From Collybiopsis luxurians FD-317 M1 (taxonomy: Eukaryota > Basidiomycota > Agaricomycetes > Agaricales > Omphalotaceae): DNA of 37,099 nt. Below are positions 24,547 through 34,541 of the stretch, piece by piece; within the stretch, counting starts at the first letter, position 1; each line of letters begins with the position of its first letter. The translations under genes were made by a program, and so were the position numbers. The DNA is taken from NCBI GenBank assembly GCA_000827265.1, contig KN834796.1:360537-397635 (forward strand), written 5' to 3'. Below the pieces are notes generated by a model. It saw nothing but the letters and a program-made list of their open reading frames with translations, was not told the origin of the DNA and ran no database searches.

Positions 24547-25167
24547 TTTGGATTCATGACTGCCGCGTGATCCATCACGGCGGCCCTCTCTCACAAGTTA
24601 TACACTTGGGAAATTTCATGCCGTTGAACAGATAGAGAAGGATGTGCTTCCTTTGATCAAGAAAGCACTTGGAGATAACCACCCTGATATATTGATCTCC
24701 ATGGCAATCTTGCAAGGACATACCATGCACTTGGGAAGCTTAATGCTGCTGAACAACTAGAGGAGAATGTACTCCAAGTCTTTCTGCAAAAAAGTGCTTG
24801 AGGATAATGACCCTGATACATTGGCCTCCATAGCCAATCTTGCAGGCATATACTGTTCACTTGGGAAGTTGAATACTGCTGTACATCTAGAGGAGGATGT
24901 GCTTTCATTGAGAAAGAAAGTGCTTGGGGATAAGCATCCTGATGGCCTCCATAGCCAATCTTGCAAGGACCTATCATGTTGCTATGGAACTTGAGCTATT
25001 GATAAAGCAAGTGAATAATTATTATCAGCTCTTGCAATACCAAGATGGTTTGTATAATATCATTGTTCATAGTTGGGAGAGTCTAATGCTGTCAAACAGC
25101 CAGAGAAGAATCCACTTGAAATTCATACCCTGATACATTGACCTCCATGGCCAATCTTACAAGTCCA

Positions 25168-25236
25168 CTTGATTCCTGCTGTTAGTAGTGGGCCAATGCT
25201 AACACAAGGCAGGTACTCATGCCTTTTTCAACAATG
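25168..25236 (-). repeat. Inverted partial copy of the ~210 bp repeat (copy d)
   Basis: Read on the minus strand, TGAAAAAGGCATGAGTACC...TTAGCATTGGCCCAC matches the 3' part of copies a-c. It directly ends the TPR pseudogene. Weak similarity may continue to about 25300. Confidence 0.6.
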
Positions 25237-26430
25237 TCAAAACACATGTAGCTATGTAAATACAATGAATATCAATTCAAATTCTATCAGTATATTGCAA
25301 GATTATTAGATTAATATTGTGTACTTGAAAGTTACTTAAATAATGTTAAAATATTGACAGCAGAAATGACTATCCTGACATCAAAGCAACAAAAGTATGA
25401 AGATTTTTCACCCCTCTTGAAATACTAGTAGATGTCTGTGTAAATTCAAACTTGCTTTCTCATTTCTTGTAGCATTGCAAAAACTGAAGGCCCCCTCTCT
25501 CTCTCCTCTCTAATTGGGAAGATGGGTGCTCAAGCCACATATTAGTTCCTGCATTTTGTAAATAAGAAGTGCCTTGCACTTAAGTGGAATGGCACAAGTA
25601 TTACAGTTTAAAGAGGGCTCATAACCGTACTTAATGCTGCATAAGAAGTGTCTACAACATGCAGGTTGGAGGACAGGTTGTCAAAGCACATCTTGCTGAT
25701 TTCATACCATTAGTTCTTGTGGCATCTGTAAGATAGGATAAGTCCACATACACATATACCCTATCATGTGCTATCATTTCTTCTTTGCAGGGAACTTTGT
25801 TGTGTCTTTGGTATATATAGTTATTGTGGCCCTGTGGGTCCAACAGATTATTGGAAAGTCAGTTAGGCTCAGGTCAGTGCATGATATATGAAATTTTTTG
25901 CAAAGAAGAGGAACTGGTCACCCATTTCCTGTTACATTCCATTATAGCCTACCTCTGAAAAAATGGAAGAAAAAATGTGTCAATAGCTTCCTCGGGACCG
26001 GCCATCAGCAGCAGCCGCAATAGCTGAAACTGTCTGCATAGAATGCTCAGTAAAAAAAGTTCATAAGGAGAATGGAGTTTGCATATGTTTTGACATGTTT
26101 CAATACTGACTGACTGATAAGTTGTCCAATTTCCCAATGACTAGATGATCCTTTCTTGCCTACCAGAAAATTTGGCTGTGATTCAAGTTTAGTTCCTTCT
26201 CTGAGTCCATGCAAAATTTTGTTCTGCACCTATGACCCCCTTATCTCCTCTGACCCTTGCTCAGCTGTTCACTCTTCAACTTTTGTATTCCTACTGCTGA
26301 ACTCGTGTGCCTGTCAATCATTCCCTGAATTCCATGTACGGTCTGAAAAATTTCATGCAATGATTACAGTTGAGAATGTTCCCGATGACAATTCTGTCAG
26401 ACATCTCCCTTTCAGACTACCTCATTGAAA
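25237..26430. other. Gene-poor region
   Basis: No supported gene on either strand; scattered short frames only. AT-rich, without recognisable terminal repeats. Confidence 0.4.
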
Positions 26431-26433
26431 CTG

Positions 26434-26721
26434 AGAGTCTGTTTGGGACTGATGGTAAGTATACACAAAATTCAAAGTCCAGACTGTCCAGTTGAGATAG
26501 AGATAGTTTCTGAAAGTTTCTATAATGATGGGTCAGAAACCATAGATCTCATGATATGTCCTTCTGCCCCTTCCATTGCATTTAAGGAAGAAGCTGACTA
26601 TAAGTCAGATCTTAATGACCATATTCAGCATCTTTTCTTCCCACCTTTGACATGGGGTAGAATAATCTGAATAAATTCCAAAAAAATGCCTTTCCAATTG
26701 TGTTTGCCTACAAACAGACTA
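26434..26721. repeat. Possible ~288 bp inverted-repeat element (MITE-like)
   Basis: AGTCTGTTTG at 26434-26443 and its exact complement CAAACAGACT at 26712-26721 bound a 288-bp interval. The next bases inward agree only loosely. No target duplication is obvious. Tentative. Confidence 0.3.
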
Positions 26722-27017
26722 CCAATTCATTGCTTCACAAGGATGCCGCCGAATGTACAGTTGTCCCGGCACCGGTGGAGCTGAGTGGCATGTTTGTTTG
26801 GCAGTAAACGCCATCACTGAGGTGCATTTATTGGAACTTATTCTACAGTATCACGTGAATCCGCTGAAATTCTAAAAGACTCTACCTGGAATGCAATGAT
26901 CATCTTTGGAAGGCAGAACCTGAAGTTGAAGGGTTCACTTGGCCCACGGCCATCATCATCCAATCAGCCGCAGAAAAGCCCGGATCCCCGGCGCATCACC
27001 TTTCCCTTGTCGCAATG

Positions 27018-27209
27018 TCATGTCACCTGCTTACCGCACCATTTCATCACCCATGGTATCGGGCCAACGACCGCGAGTTTGCCGTCGCCGCCAGGTAGAG
27101 AAATCAGCTTATGAGCTTTGAGCTTTGACGATTCGGGCCCGAGATTTGCACAGATTGTCACGGAAAGCAAGATAAATACGGATACTGCCAAAGTGGGTAG
27201 GCGGGACAT
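27018..27209 (-). CDS. Possible small secreted or membrane-anchored protein, 63 aa
   Basis: Minus-strand ATG at 27209. The N-terminus MSRLPTLAVSVFILLSVTIC looks like a signal peptide or anchor and is followed by ANLGPESSKLKAHKLISLPG and a short end ...WVMKWCGKQVT. A GTAAG after the WC codons could be a splice donor, in which case the gene continues left and the 63-residue version is too short. It lies downstream of SerRS on the same strand. No family recognised. Confidence 0.35.
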   Translation of the reverse strand: MSRLPTLAVSVFILLSVTICANLGPESSKLKAHKLISLPGGDGKLAVVGPIPWVMKWCGKQVT

Positions 27210-27377
27210 GAGGACAGTCTCTACGTAGCCCGTCTCTACATAGCGACTATCCTTCCGATATTATATCGACCTAGTACATGGCTGTCATTCTGTAGCCCAT
27301 TTAAAACCCTTTTCTAACGCGAAAAAAATAACGTCGTCCCGACCGTTAGATACCGAATACACTAATAATTAATCTAC

Positions 27378-29148
27378 TCAAGCCGTCTTTTTCTGTAAGC
27401 CCTTAGGCAGCTCCTTGACCCACGGCAAGAACGTACGGCCCTGCATGTACGGCTGAAGAACTTCAGGAATCACGACACCCTGCCAGCCAAAATCAAAATC
27501 AAAAAAAAAAAAATCATTGAAAAGAATATGCAAAAGAACGTACGTCTGGAGTCTGGTAATTCTCAACAAGACAGCAAAGCGCTCGCTCCGTAGCAACGAG
27601 CGTTCCGTTCAGCATATGGCAATACAATTTCCTCGCTTGATCCTTGGTCTTTAAACCACATCGGACTTCTAACCGACGAGCCTCTGTGTATACATCCCCA
27701 TAGAAATCAGCTTCTCAACCGTAAACTCCGAGGAAAGATCAACGCACGATAATCTGTACAATTCGAGCACGACACAAGCTCCTTATACCCCTTTTGGAAC
27801 GGGAACCAGGCCTCTAGATCATACTTCATCGCCGCCGCGAGATTCAGCGCGCTCGAGACAATCCCCACGACCTGATACCTCAACCCAAGGCCCTGATAAA
27901 ACTCTTCGCTGTTGACAATCATCGCCTCCAGTGTCTCCCAGCTCTTCTCAGGATCGTCCACGATAAACTGTTCGACTTTTTCGAACTGATGGACGCGGAA
28001 GATGCCCCACATATCGCGTCCGGCCGAGCCTGCTTCTTTGCGGAAACAGGTCGAGTAACCTGCGTATCGGATGGGGAGCTGCGATTTTTCGATCCATTCG
28101 TCCGAGTGGAAGACCGAGATAGGCTGCTCCGAGGTGGCGATGAGGTATTTTTCGTCTTCATCTGCGATGACCTGTTTCGATGTGTCAAAAAACTTCTCCC
28201 TGAGTGAAGTTTATAAAAACGGACCTTGTACAGTTCCTCATCAAACTGATCTAGCTGAGCGGTCTTGGCCATCCAGTCCTTGTTCATCATAAACGGAGGT
28301 TGGATCTTCTTGTAACCCTTCTTTCGCAAGAAATCGAGGCCGTACGAGATCAGCGCTTGATTCAGATCGATGCCATCGTTGGTAAGGTAATACCCTCTGT
28401 GTCCAGCGACCTTGGCACCTTTATCAGACGAAGTGTTTAGATGAATAAAAGCCAAGAAGTAAAGGATACAACTCACCCCGATCGAGGTCCATAGCATCTA
28501 ATCTGAGTAGCACTTCATGATGAGGCATGATTCCAGGTCGTTCAGGAGGGGTATCAGTTTCATCTGCAGGATGCCACGTTCTCAAAATCGCGTTGTCGTC
28601 CTAGGTAAAAAAGAATGAACTCAAGTTCGACTTAGTTATATGAAAACTGCTGAGCGCGCACCTCTGTAGCGCTAATGGGTACTTTAGGCCCAACAATGTT
28701 ACCAACGCCCGAAGCTTTTTTGCGCATCAGAGCCTCGAAATCTTTAGTTTCTTTCCGCTTTGCTTCAACTTGAGCATCAAGATCTTTCTTTTTTGCTACA
28801 AGGTCGTCTGCCGGTTCTTTCGCCTGTATAGATCGTGGGTTTAGCTTGAGTTCGGGCGCAGAAGATCGCAGGAATTTGAACGCGCCTTCTTTTTTGCCGA
28901 AATTTCTTTTTGGACAGCGTTCACCTGTTTGCTGAGACCGTTTGCCTCAAAGTCCACTGAGATAACGGAATTGATCAGCGCTATTCCAAGGCATACTAGA
29001 ATAAAAACGTACTCTTGACCCAATCATTATACATTTGAATGATTTCGTCCACAATCTCTACCGAGTGACCTCTTTTCCGCTGCGATTCTCGGATTTCTTC
29101 AGCATTTCCCCCCTTATTGTCTATGAAATGTAGCACGTCGAGCGTCAT
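27378..29148 (-). CDS. Seryl-tRNA synthetase, cytosolic
   Basis: Class II synthetase charging tRNA-Ser. Minus-strand exons: 29013-29148, 28882-28956, 28662-28816, 28477-28600, 28225-28418, 27748-28171, 27544-27683, 27378-27479; 449 codons plus stop, the usual length for eukaryotic cytosolic SerRS. The start at 29148 gives [20 protein letters not shown], the typical N-terminus. Residues about 40-110 are the Lys/Glu-rich coiled-coil arm ([31 protein letters not shown]). Motif 2: [20 protein letters not shown] (about residue 270). Motif 3 region: [20 protein letters not shown] (about 400). End: [17 protein letters not shown]. The exon 2-3 join is uncertain: the chosen GT donor (after KKKA) needs an acceptor inside the conserved AKEPADD stretch; the alternative keeps AKEP but needs a non-GT donor at 28885. 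Confidence 0.95.
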
Positions 29149-29261
29149 TTTGTATGTTGTAAAGCCAAGGCAATGGGCGCGCGAATCAAAGTTGTGGTCA
29201 AGTCGAGCTGGCAAAGTTTGACTCGAAATCGATTGAGCGCTTGATTAGGCGCTGTCATAGT

Positions 29262-29923
29262 CTAGTGTTTCTGAAGCGTGACTTAGCTCGGCCCGGCGTG
29301 ACCTCACTAACTTATTTGGGAAACCGGCTTGGCTCATGATCAGCGTGCCGCAACAGGACCCCGGAAAACCCCCTACGAACTTAGTTCCGTGTCCCGGAAA
29401 ATTTTTGAGATTTTGGGACCCAGGATAGGTCCATGTCCCGGAAATTTTGGCACTTTTGGCACCGACGTTTGACCCCCTTTGGCCCGGAAAATTGGGGAGT
29501 TTTGGAGGGGGTTTGATCCTGTTCCGGAGATTTTCAAGGTTTTGGAGGGTCTGGGCCCCGCCGAAGGAAAGCTCAGATACCAAGGTAGCACTACTAGTCC
29601 ATGATTGAGCATAGAAAATGGCGCCGGCATCGACAACCGCTAAAATCTGAGGCGAAAATTTTGCAAAAATAGGTGAAAATTCGAAATTTTGCACGTGACT
29701 TTGGACCTTTGTACCATCGTCCCGGAAAATTTGGCACTTTGCGGAGGTCTGAGGCCGTGTCCCGGAAGATTTGGGCCGAAAGGTGTCCCGGAAAAAAACC
29801 CCGACTTTGAAAAATCGCGGAACTAAGTTCGGAGGGGGTTTTCCGGGGTCCTGCCGCAACTTCACAGTAACTTGTGACTCGGCTTAATTAGCGTGGCTGC
29901 CGGCACGCCGCCAGAAACACTAG
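29262..29923. mobile_element. Outer inverted repeat around the ~500 bp element
   Basis: CTAGTGTTTCTG at the left (about 29262) is repeated inverted at the right (CAGAAACACTAG, about 29911-29922). TAGGCGCTG occurs directly outside both ends. This may be an older element into which the 29352-29853 element inserted, or a second layer of the same one. The right flank joins the left end of the H2A 3' side. Confidence 0.45.
29352..29853. mobile_element. ~500 bp terminal-inverted-repeat element (non-autonomous)
   Basis: Left end CAGGACCCCGGAAAACCCCC-TACGAACTTAGTTCCG; the right end, read in reverse complement, is the same with one difference over ~36 bp. Inside, the word GTCCCGGAAAATTT and close variants (TCCCGGAAATTT, CCCGGAAAATTGG, TTCCGGAGATTTT) recur about seven times, mostly near the ends, as for subterminal transposase-binding sites. 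A long minus-strand frame (29245-29865) crosses the whole element but is made of these repeats and is not a credible gene. Confidence 0.8.
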
Positions 29924-30089
29924 GCGCTGACGTGATAATCGCCTTGACGCCCAACAAATCGTATGCACAGGATCATATCATGGTTTACTACAGGGTACGA
30001 TAATGTATGCAAGGGTATACACTTTGCAATAAGGTACAACTGTCCGAAATAGAGTACACGTACAAAAAGACTGCAGACTAGGAGGAAAC

Positions 30090-30777
30090 CTATGCTTCCT
30101 CGGCGTCTTTCTTTCCTTTGCTACAGCAACGTTAGCAAGGCGAACAACAGTCGAGGGAATGACAGGGCGACAAACCTTTTGGTAGGCAACAACTGACTCT
30201 CGATGTGAGGAACCACACCGCCTTGAGAGATGACTACGTCGCCAAGGAGTTTGTTCAGCCTATAATCTATAGTTCAGTATGTACAAGACACGGTTCAATG
30301 AAACTACCCACTCTTCGTCATTACGAATAGCAAGTTGCAGGTGCCTAGGGACAATACGTTGTTTCTTGTTGTCCCTAGCTGCGTTGCCTGCAAGTTCGAG
30401 AATTTCGGCGGCTAGGTATTCGAGTACTGCTGCAAGGTAAACTGTTTGGCAAACGACAAAAAGGTAGTAGCAACGAAAAAAAAAGAAAACACGAAAAAAG
30501 ACAAAAATACAGTCAACTACGCGTCATCCAAGGTCACCACAGGTTCACCTACCAGGTGCACCGGCTCCAACTCTCTTCGCGTAGTTGCCTTTCTTGAGCA
30601 ACCTATGCACACGTCCGACAGGGAATTGGAGACCAGCTTTCGCTGAGCGGGAGATAGATTTGCCCGCTTCGCCAGAACCACCTTTGCCTCCAGCCTTTCC
30701 AGATTTTCCTTTTCCAGACTGAGACAAAAAAAAGCGCGTCAGTTGAAATCCAAAATCGACTAAAATGCGAGTACCAT
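30090..30777 (-). CDS. Histone H2A, 137 aa
   Basis: Core nucleosome histone. Minus-strand exons 30775-30777 (the ATG alone), 30553-30718, 30312-30441, 30176-30259 and 30090-30120, introns 52-111 bp, all GT-AG and in frame. N-terminal tail [20 protein letters not shown]; histone fold [75 protein letters not shown], then [18 protein letters not shown] and tail [12 protein letters not shown]. The initiator Met sits on its own exon, set by ATG-GTACTC and GTCTCAG-TCTGG. No histone H2B partner was found in the divergent upstream region, unlike many fungal loci. The tail has no SQ[E/D] motif. Confidence 0.95.
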
Positions 30778-30779
30778 GT

Positions 30780-31789
30780 TGTAATTTTAAATTGACTCAC
30801 GAGTGAGAAGTAAAGGCGAGATGGATTGGTGGAGATGGTAGTTTGGGTTAAAGCTATCTTCTTCGCTGAACGCAAAAACTCGCGTTTAAATAAGATCAAA
30901 CACGTGGGATATCGTGTCACGCATACATCAGGTGACTTGAATTTTGTTGCTGTATACGCGACGCGCGTCCCCAGTTCGGAGAGAACCAATAATACCGGTT
31001 ATAGTAGAGAGCATTTTGGTCATGCAGCTGTTCACTGTAATTGAGCTACAAGTGGGGCTGCGGACACAAATCCTCCCTCAGAGAATCGGCATTTCGGCAG
31101 CCGCCGGCATCGGCCATCAACCCGGCGGTAGAGTCCACGACGCGTTTTGTTTCGAACGCGTTCAACCGCGTTCGACCTGGCGACTGCGAGACCAGACAGT
31201 ATCTAAATGGGGAACTCAGGCTCAGAGTTTATCATAGCGTCCTTCTACTTCCACTTTTCTATACAGGTTTGACAGTATGAGAACTCATACGCACTGAACC
31301 ATATCTCTAACGCCAAATGCTCAGCCCCATTAACGAGCTCACGGAATGACGTTCGAGTGGTGGATATCATTTTCTTTCCCGCTAGGACCTTCGCCAAAGT
31401 CTGCAGACTTTGATTGTGGAAACGCTCTCACACCGTCCGGTCACCCCCCTTTCCGAACTTGTTGACTTCCACGAATCGCTGCAGATGGTTTTTACAATTT
31501 CCCTCGTATCTTTGTATAGCTCGTAGCAGCCTAATCCCATCCCTCAACCCTATCAAGCAATCGTCATGACACAAACCACCTGCATTCAGGGTTCAGATCA
31601 GAACATACCGTCATGTCGTATTCATACGTTACGGGCACCGGGTCAACCTTGATTCAATTCCGACTTCTTGATTCGAACGTCTTCGAAGGGCTGGACCGAT
31701 GATAGCCCCAGCGCCGCTTCTGTGCCTAGGTTACCAGTAAACTTTATAGCTGGCCCAAACTGCCAACCGTTTCCCTCCGACATCCCCTT
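30780..31789. other. Intergenic between H2A and the F-box gene
   Basis: No gene supported. Open stretches on both strands lack recognisable domains. It probably holds the H2A promoter (right after 30778) and the F-box promoter; no specific site can be assigned. Confidence 0.4.
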
Positions 31790-34125
31790 ATGAGCGTTTT
31801 CAATCCCAAAATCCTCGACGCAAGCATTCGCGACGTCTCTCTTTGTCTTTCGGATAACCAAAAAGCGGACCTGCTCCTCTACGCTCTGAACAGTCTCAAC
31901 TATGAAGGGTGCGACTGATTTCTTTGTCTAGACTCTTTTAAAGATTCCTTGTCGAAGGCTGACCACTGGCACGGGCTTTCAGACGCTCTAGAATTGTGTT
32001 CGAAAATGCTATCCAATCGTGTCTGCAGGTGACTTCGTTATCCCCAGAAAATGCAGCAAAGGCTCGAATATTGAGGGCGAGGGCTAGACTCAGCTCTGGA
32101 TCAATCTTCGGCGCCCAGGAAGGTACGTTATGATGCAATGACTCCTTCATACCCGCCCGCTCATCACCCCAATGAGCGCAGACCTTCAAGCAGCGTTGGC
32201 CGCTGAGCCTGATAATCCCGAAGCAACTGCGTTATTATATCGGAGATCAGTAAACGTGGAGAAGGTGCGTTCTCCGGAGCTTGTATTATAAGTCAACTTC
32301 TAATTCGGACGATCTAGTTGCTCGCTCCCCAACCTGTCACCAAAGGGCAGTTCTCCACAGAAATATGGCGAGAGATTGCCCAATTTCTTCCGAGGAAAGA
32401 TCTCAAAACGCTTCTTTTCGTCCCGAATCCTCTTTCTCGGATAGCCTGCCAACTGCTATTTCGTAGACTGGACATACACTTTTCTGGGTTCTCTGAGGCA
32501 CCCGAGGAGGAACGCGATTCTTGGAGGACAACTCCTCCTGTTCCAGCGAGTACCCGGGAGCAGGATAACAGGCATGCGCAACGTACAGCTGATGTCCTCA
32601 CGCGAGTCATTACAGACCCCTCGTTCGCTTCCGTTGTACGGACTTTGAGGATATTCTCATTCAGGTCAGACGCAAATGGAACAGGCTCATTTCAAAGTGG
32701 TAAGTAGCCGTGTCTCAAGGGCCAGTAGTTGTCGTTGGCCTCACAAGCCCGTGCGATAGGAATGCTATCCAATGCACTACCGAAACTCATAAATCTCCGT
32801 TATGTCCACATTACCGCCCCCGTCAATGGAACAATACCAATTTTGCAAATCCTGCAAGTTTCGCATCCCCGTTTACGCGGTCTAGCCCTTCAGATCCCAG
32901 ATGGCTGTCTAGATTTATCGTCTCTAACTTTCCAACATCTCGTTCACTTTGCCTACGAAACGAATTACATCACAAACACTGCAAATAATGATGGAGATGT
33001 TCCATCGTCCCCACCAACACCCTCTTCTCCAAGCCTCCCAGCATTCCTCGTGCAAAATCGAACGACACTGCGGACGTTATGTCTCGAGAATGCGACGTCC
33101 ACTTTCCCATCTACTTCCTCTATCGCGATCCGAAATCTTACTCACATCGGATATATGGGCCAAATTCCCGTGAGCGCAACCCAGCTGATCCCCGACCTAC
33201 TCACACACGGTCGTCAACTTGAATGCCTCCATTTGACTGTTCTTTTAGACTGTGCCCTATCTCCTTACTTCCGCTCTCTCTCCTCATCTCTCCCTTTCCT
33301 CCGCCACTTTAGCTTCAACATCATCGGCAGTGTTTCGCGACGTCTAAACGATAAAGACTTGCTCCCCTCTATCGCAGACTTTTTACGCAATCGGACAGAG
33401 CTCAAAACTCTAACTTTGGCAGTCGGAGGAGGGGATGCTGTCCTCCGTGCCACGGGATTCGACGCCAGTGTCTGGGGTGTTCTACCCTCTTTGACTTCCC
33501 TGCGCGGACTGACAATTACATACCCAAAGGATTTGGCCCCTGGACTAGGAGCCTGGCTGATCCCACGAACTGTCGTGTCTCTCACTTTAGATGGGTTCGC
33601 CGCTGCTTCTTTACGAGAACCTTTAATATTTTTAAATGTCAGTTTCCCCCCTTGGACCTGAAATCACTTTTTGATTTATCTTTTTATCTTTTATAGCAAC
33701 TTCGTTCAGGGGTCCCTCCTGACCTGCTTTTTATCTCTCTGCTGGACTTCCCTCTGCGTTCTCCTGCACAGGTGTTGGAAAATGGGTTTCCCATGGTCCG
33801 ATTACTTCGACTAGGGAGCAACTACTGGACGGTACTCAATAACCTTCCCGGATACCGCGGCCGAAGCCCTCGACCCGGATACTTCCGTTCCTCCTCGTCT
33901 TCCACTTCTACTTCTCAAAAGAGCTCTTCTATTATTACTTCTTCGTCGGCCGGGGTAACTTTGCCTTCTATTCCTGAACCTTCCTCTTCTTCCTCCACGT
34001 TGAATATGTACGACCTAGAACAATGGCCAAAACGACGGGCGGTGTTTCATGCTAGAGAATGGTTTGAATGGATAGGCTGTGATGTGGGCGAGCCGCCTGA
34101 ACATCAGGAATTTGCTTTCAGATAA
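31790..34125 (+). CDS. F-box protein with TPR-like N-terminus, 680 aa
   Basis: Six exons: 31790-31908, 31983-32122, 32182-32264, 32318-32699, 32748-33637, 33697-34125; introns 74, 59, 53, 48 and 59 bp, GT-AG, phases consistent. The start ATG (31790) gives MSVFNPKILDASIRDVSLCL. Residues about 1-115 have TPR-like helix pairs (AIQSCLQVTSLSPENAAKAR and DLQAALAAEPDNPEATALLY). An F-box-like motif follows at about 127-165 (FSTEIWREIAQFLPRKDLKT, then LFRRLDIHF). Residues 240-540 resemble the leucine-rich C-termini of Agaricomycete F-box proteins (LPKLINLRYVHITAPVNG, LRGLALQIPDG, TLTLAVGG). A Ser-rich stretch lies near 590-620, and the end is HAREWFEWIGCDVGEPPE. Likely role by family: substrate receptor of an SCF ubiquitin ligase; the target is unknown. 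The 48-bp intron after SFQS removes two in-frame stops. Confidence 0.85.
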
Positions 34126-34541
34126 ATGTAATGTATTGGTACCGATCGTAGGTCCGACTACTATGTAGAGCTAGCTTTGTTTTCTTTATGTTATCAATTT
34201 GTTATTTTGTCATTTATCAGTAGAGCATGTTGAAGGGATTCATGTATGTAGGGTATATTTGAAGTAGATTCTCATACAGATTTGAGCAAGCAGGTGGTAC
34301 TTGAAATTGTAGACAAGCCTGTGCATGAATGGGGACAAGATGCAGTTTTTGAAAATAGTTGCTCTTCATTCTATCCTCGGCTAGATCTCCGACTCAGGTT
34401 GACTCGTGCCTCGTTGGGCGACAATTAGACGAAGCGGCTCGATAATCTTCCATGGCGCTTTTAACTGTGCCGAAGACTAAGATTATATTCGTTGTTTCGG
34501 GGTGCCGCCGGCTCTGGCATAAGACGCGGCTGCGGCTATTA
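34126..34541. other. Intergenic
   Basis: 3' flank of the F-box gene; no gene, repeat or RNA seen. Confidence 0.35.

Larger units (their letters stand above)
22261..24600. mobile_element. ~2.34 kb insertion splitting one TPR unit, containing the Tc1 element
   Basis: A TPR unit breaks off at ACATATTATG (22260) and resumes at TACACTTGGGAAATTTC (24601). An 11-bp perfect inverted repeat lies near the two ends: ATGAATCCAAA at 22258-22268 and TTTGGATTCAT at 24547-24557. A perfect 15-nt palindrome TGTCACGCCGTGACA is at 22305-22319. Outside the Tc1 copy the insert has no convincing ORF. This may be an older non-autonomous element into which the Tc1 copy jumped, or two separate events. Confidence 0.5.
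18900..25167 (+). pseudogene. Body of the broken NB-ARC-TPR receptor
   Basis: After a TAACAG acceptor, DEIEALKHDVERLIKD and QKPDLHLLPS match the third exon of the left-edge receptor, followed by TAA, then YFVGQQEILDQLAGIFA. The P-loop and Walker B segment (roughly 350 bp in the intact copy) is deleted; the frame resumes at CNHGN and continues through IDFGDLAKDDAVKL to STAGAYI. An insertion (19364-19860) interrupts, then TCTMENYLAYFNRQQTK and the winged-helix region follow, with a frameshift and a deleted stretch after CAFLHPL. From 20520 a long array of 42-residue TPRs (GKFNAAEQLEEDVLSLRKKV, LGDNHPHTLTSMANLA) runs to 22260 and, after a 2.3 kb insertion, from 24601 to 25167. About 18 repeat units can be made out, with many stops and frameshifts. 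The intact left-edge receptor is the reference for every segment. Confidence 0.88.

Noticed and set aside
29245..29865. 206-codon minus-strand frame as a gene
   Set aside because: It is a through-reading of the inverted-repeat element; its periodic FPG/KFP residues come from the repeated CCCGGAAAATTT word.
29247..29930. TAGGCGCTG as a confident target-site duplication
   Set aside because: The left copy is separated from the outer inverted repeat by several bases that the right side lacks, so it may be coincidence.
33265..33585. Minus-strand frame over the F-box gene
   Set aside because: Shadow of the long plus-strand exon 32748-33637.
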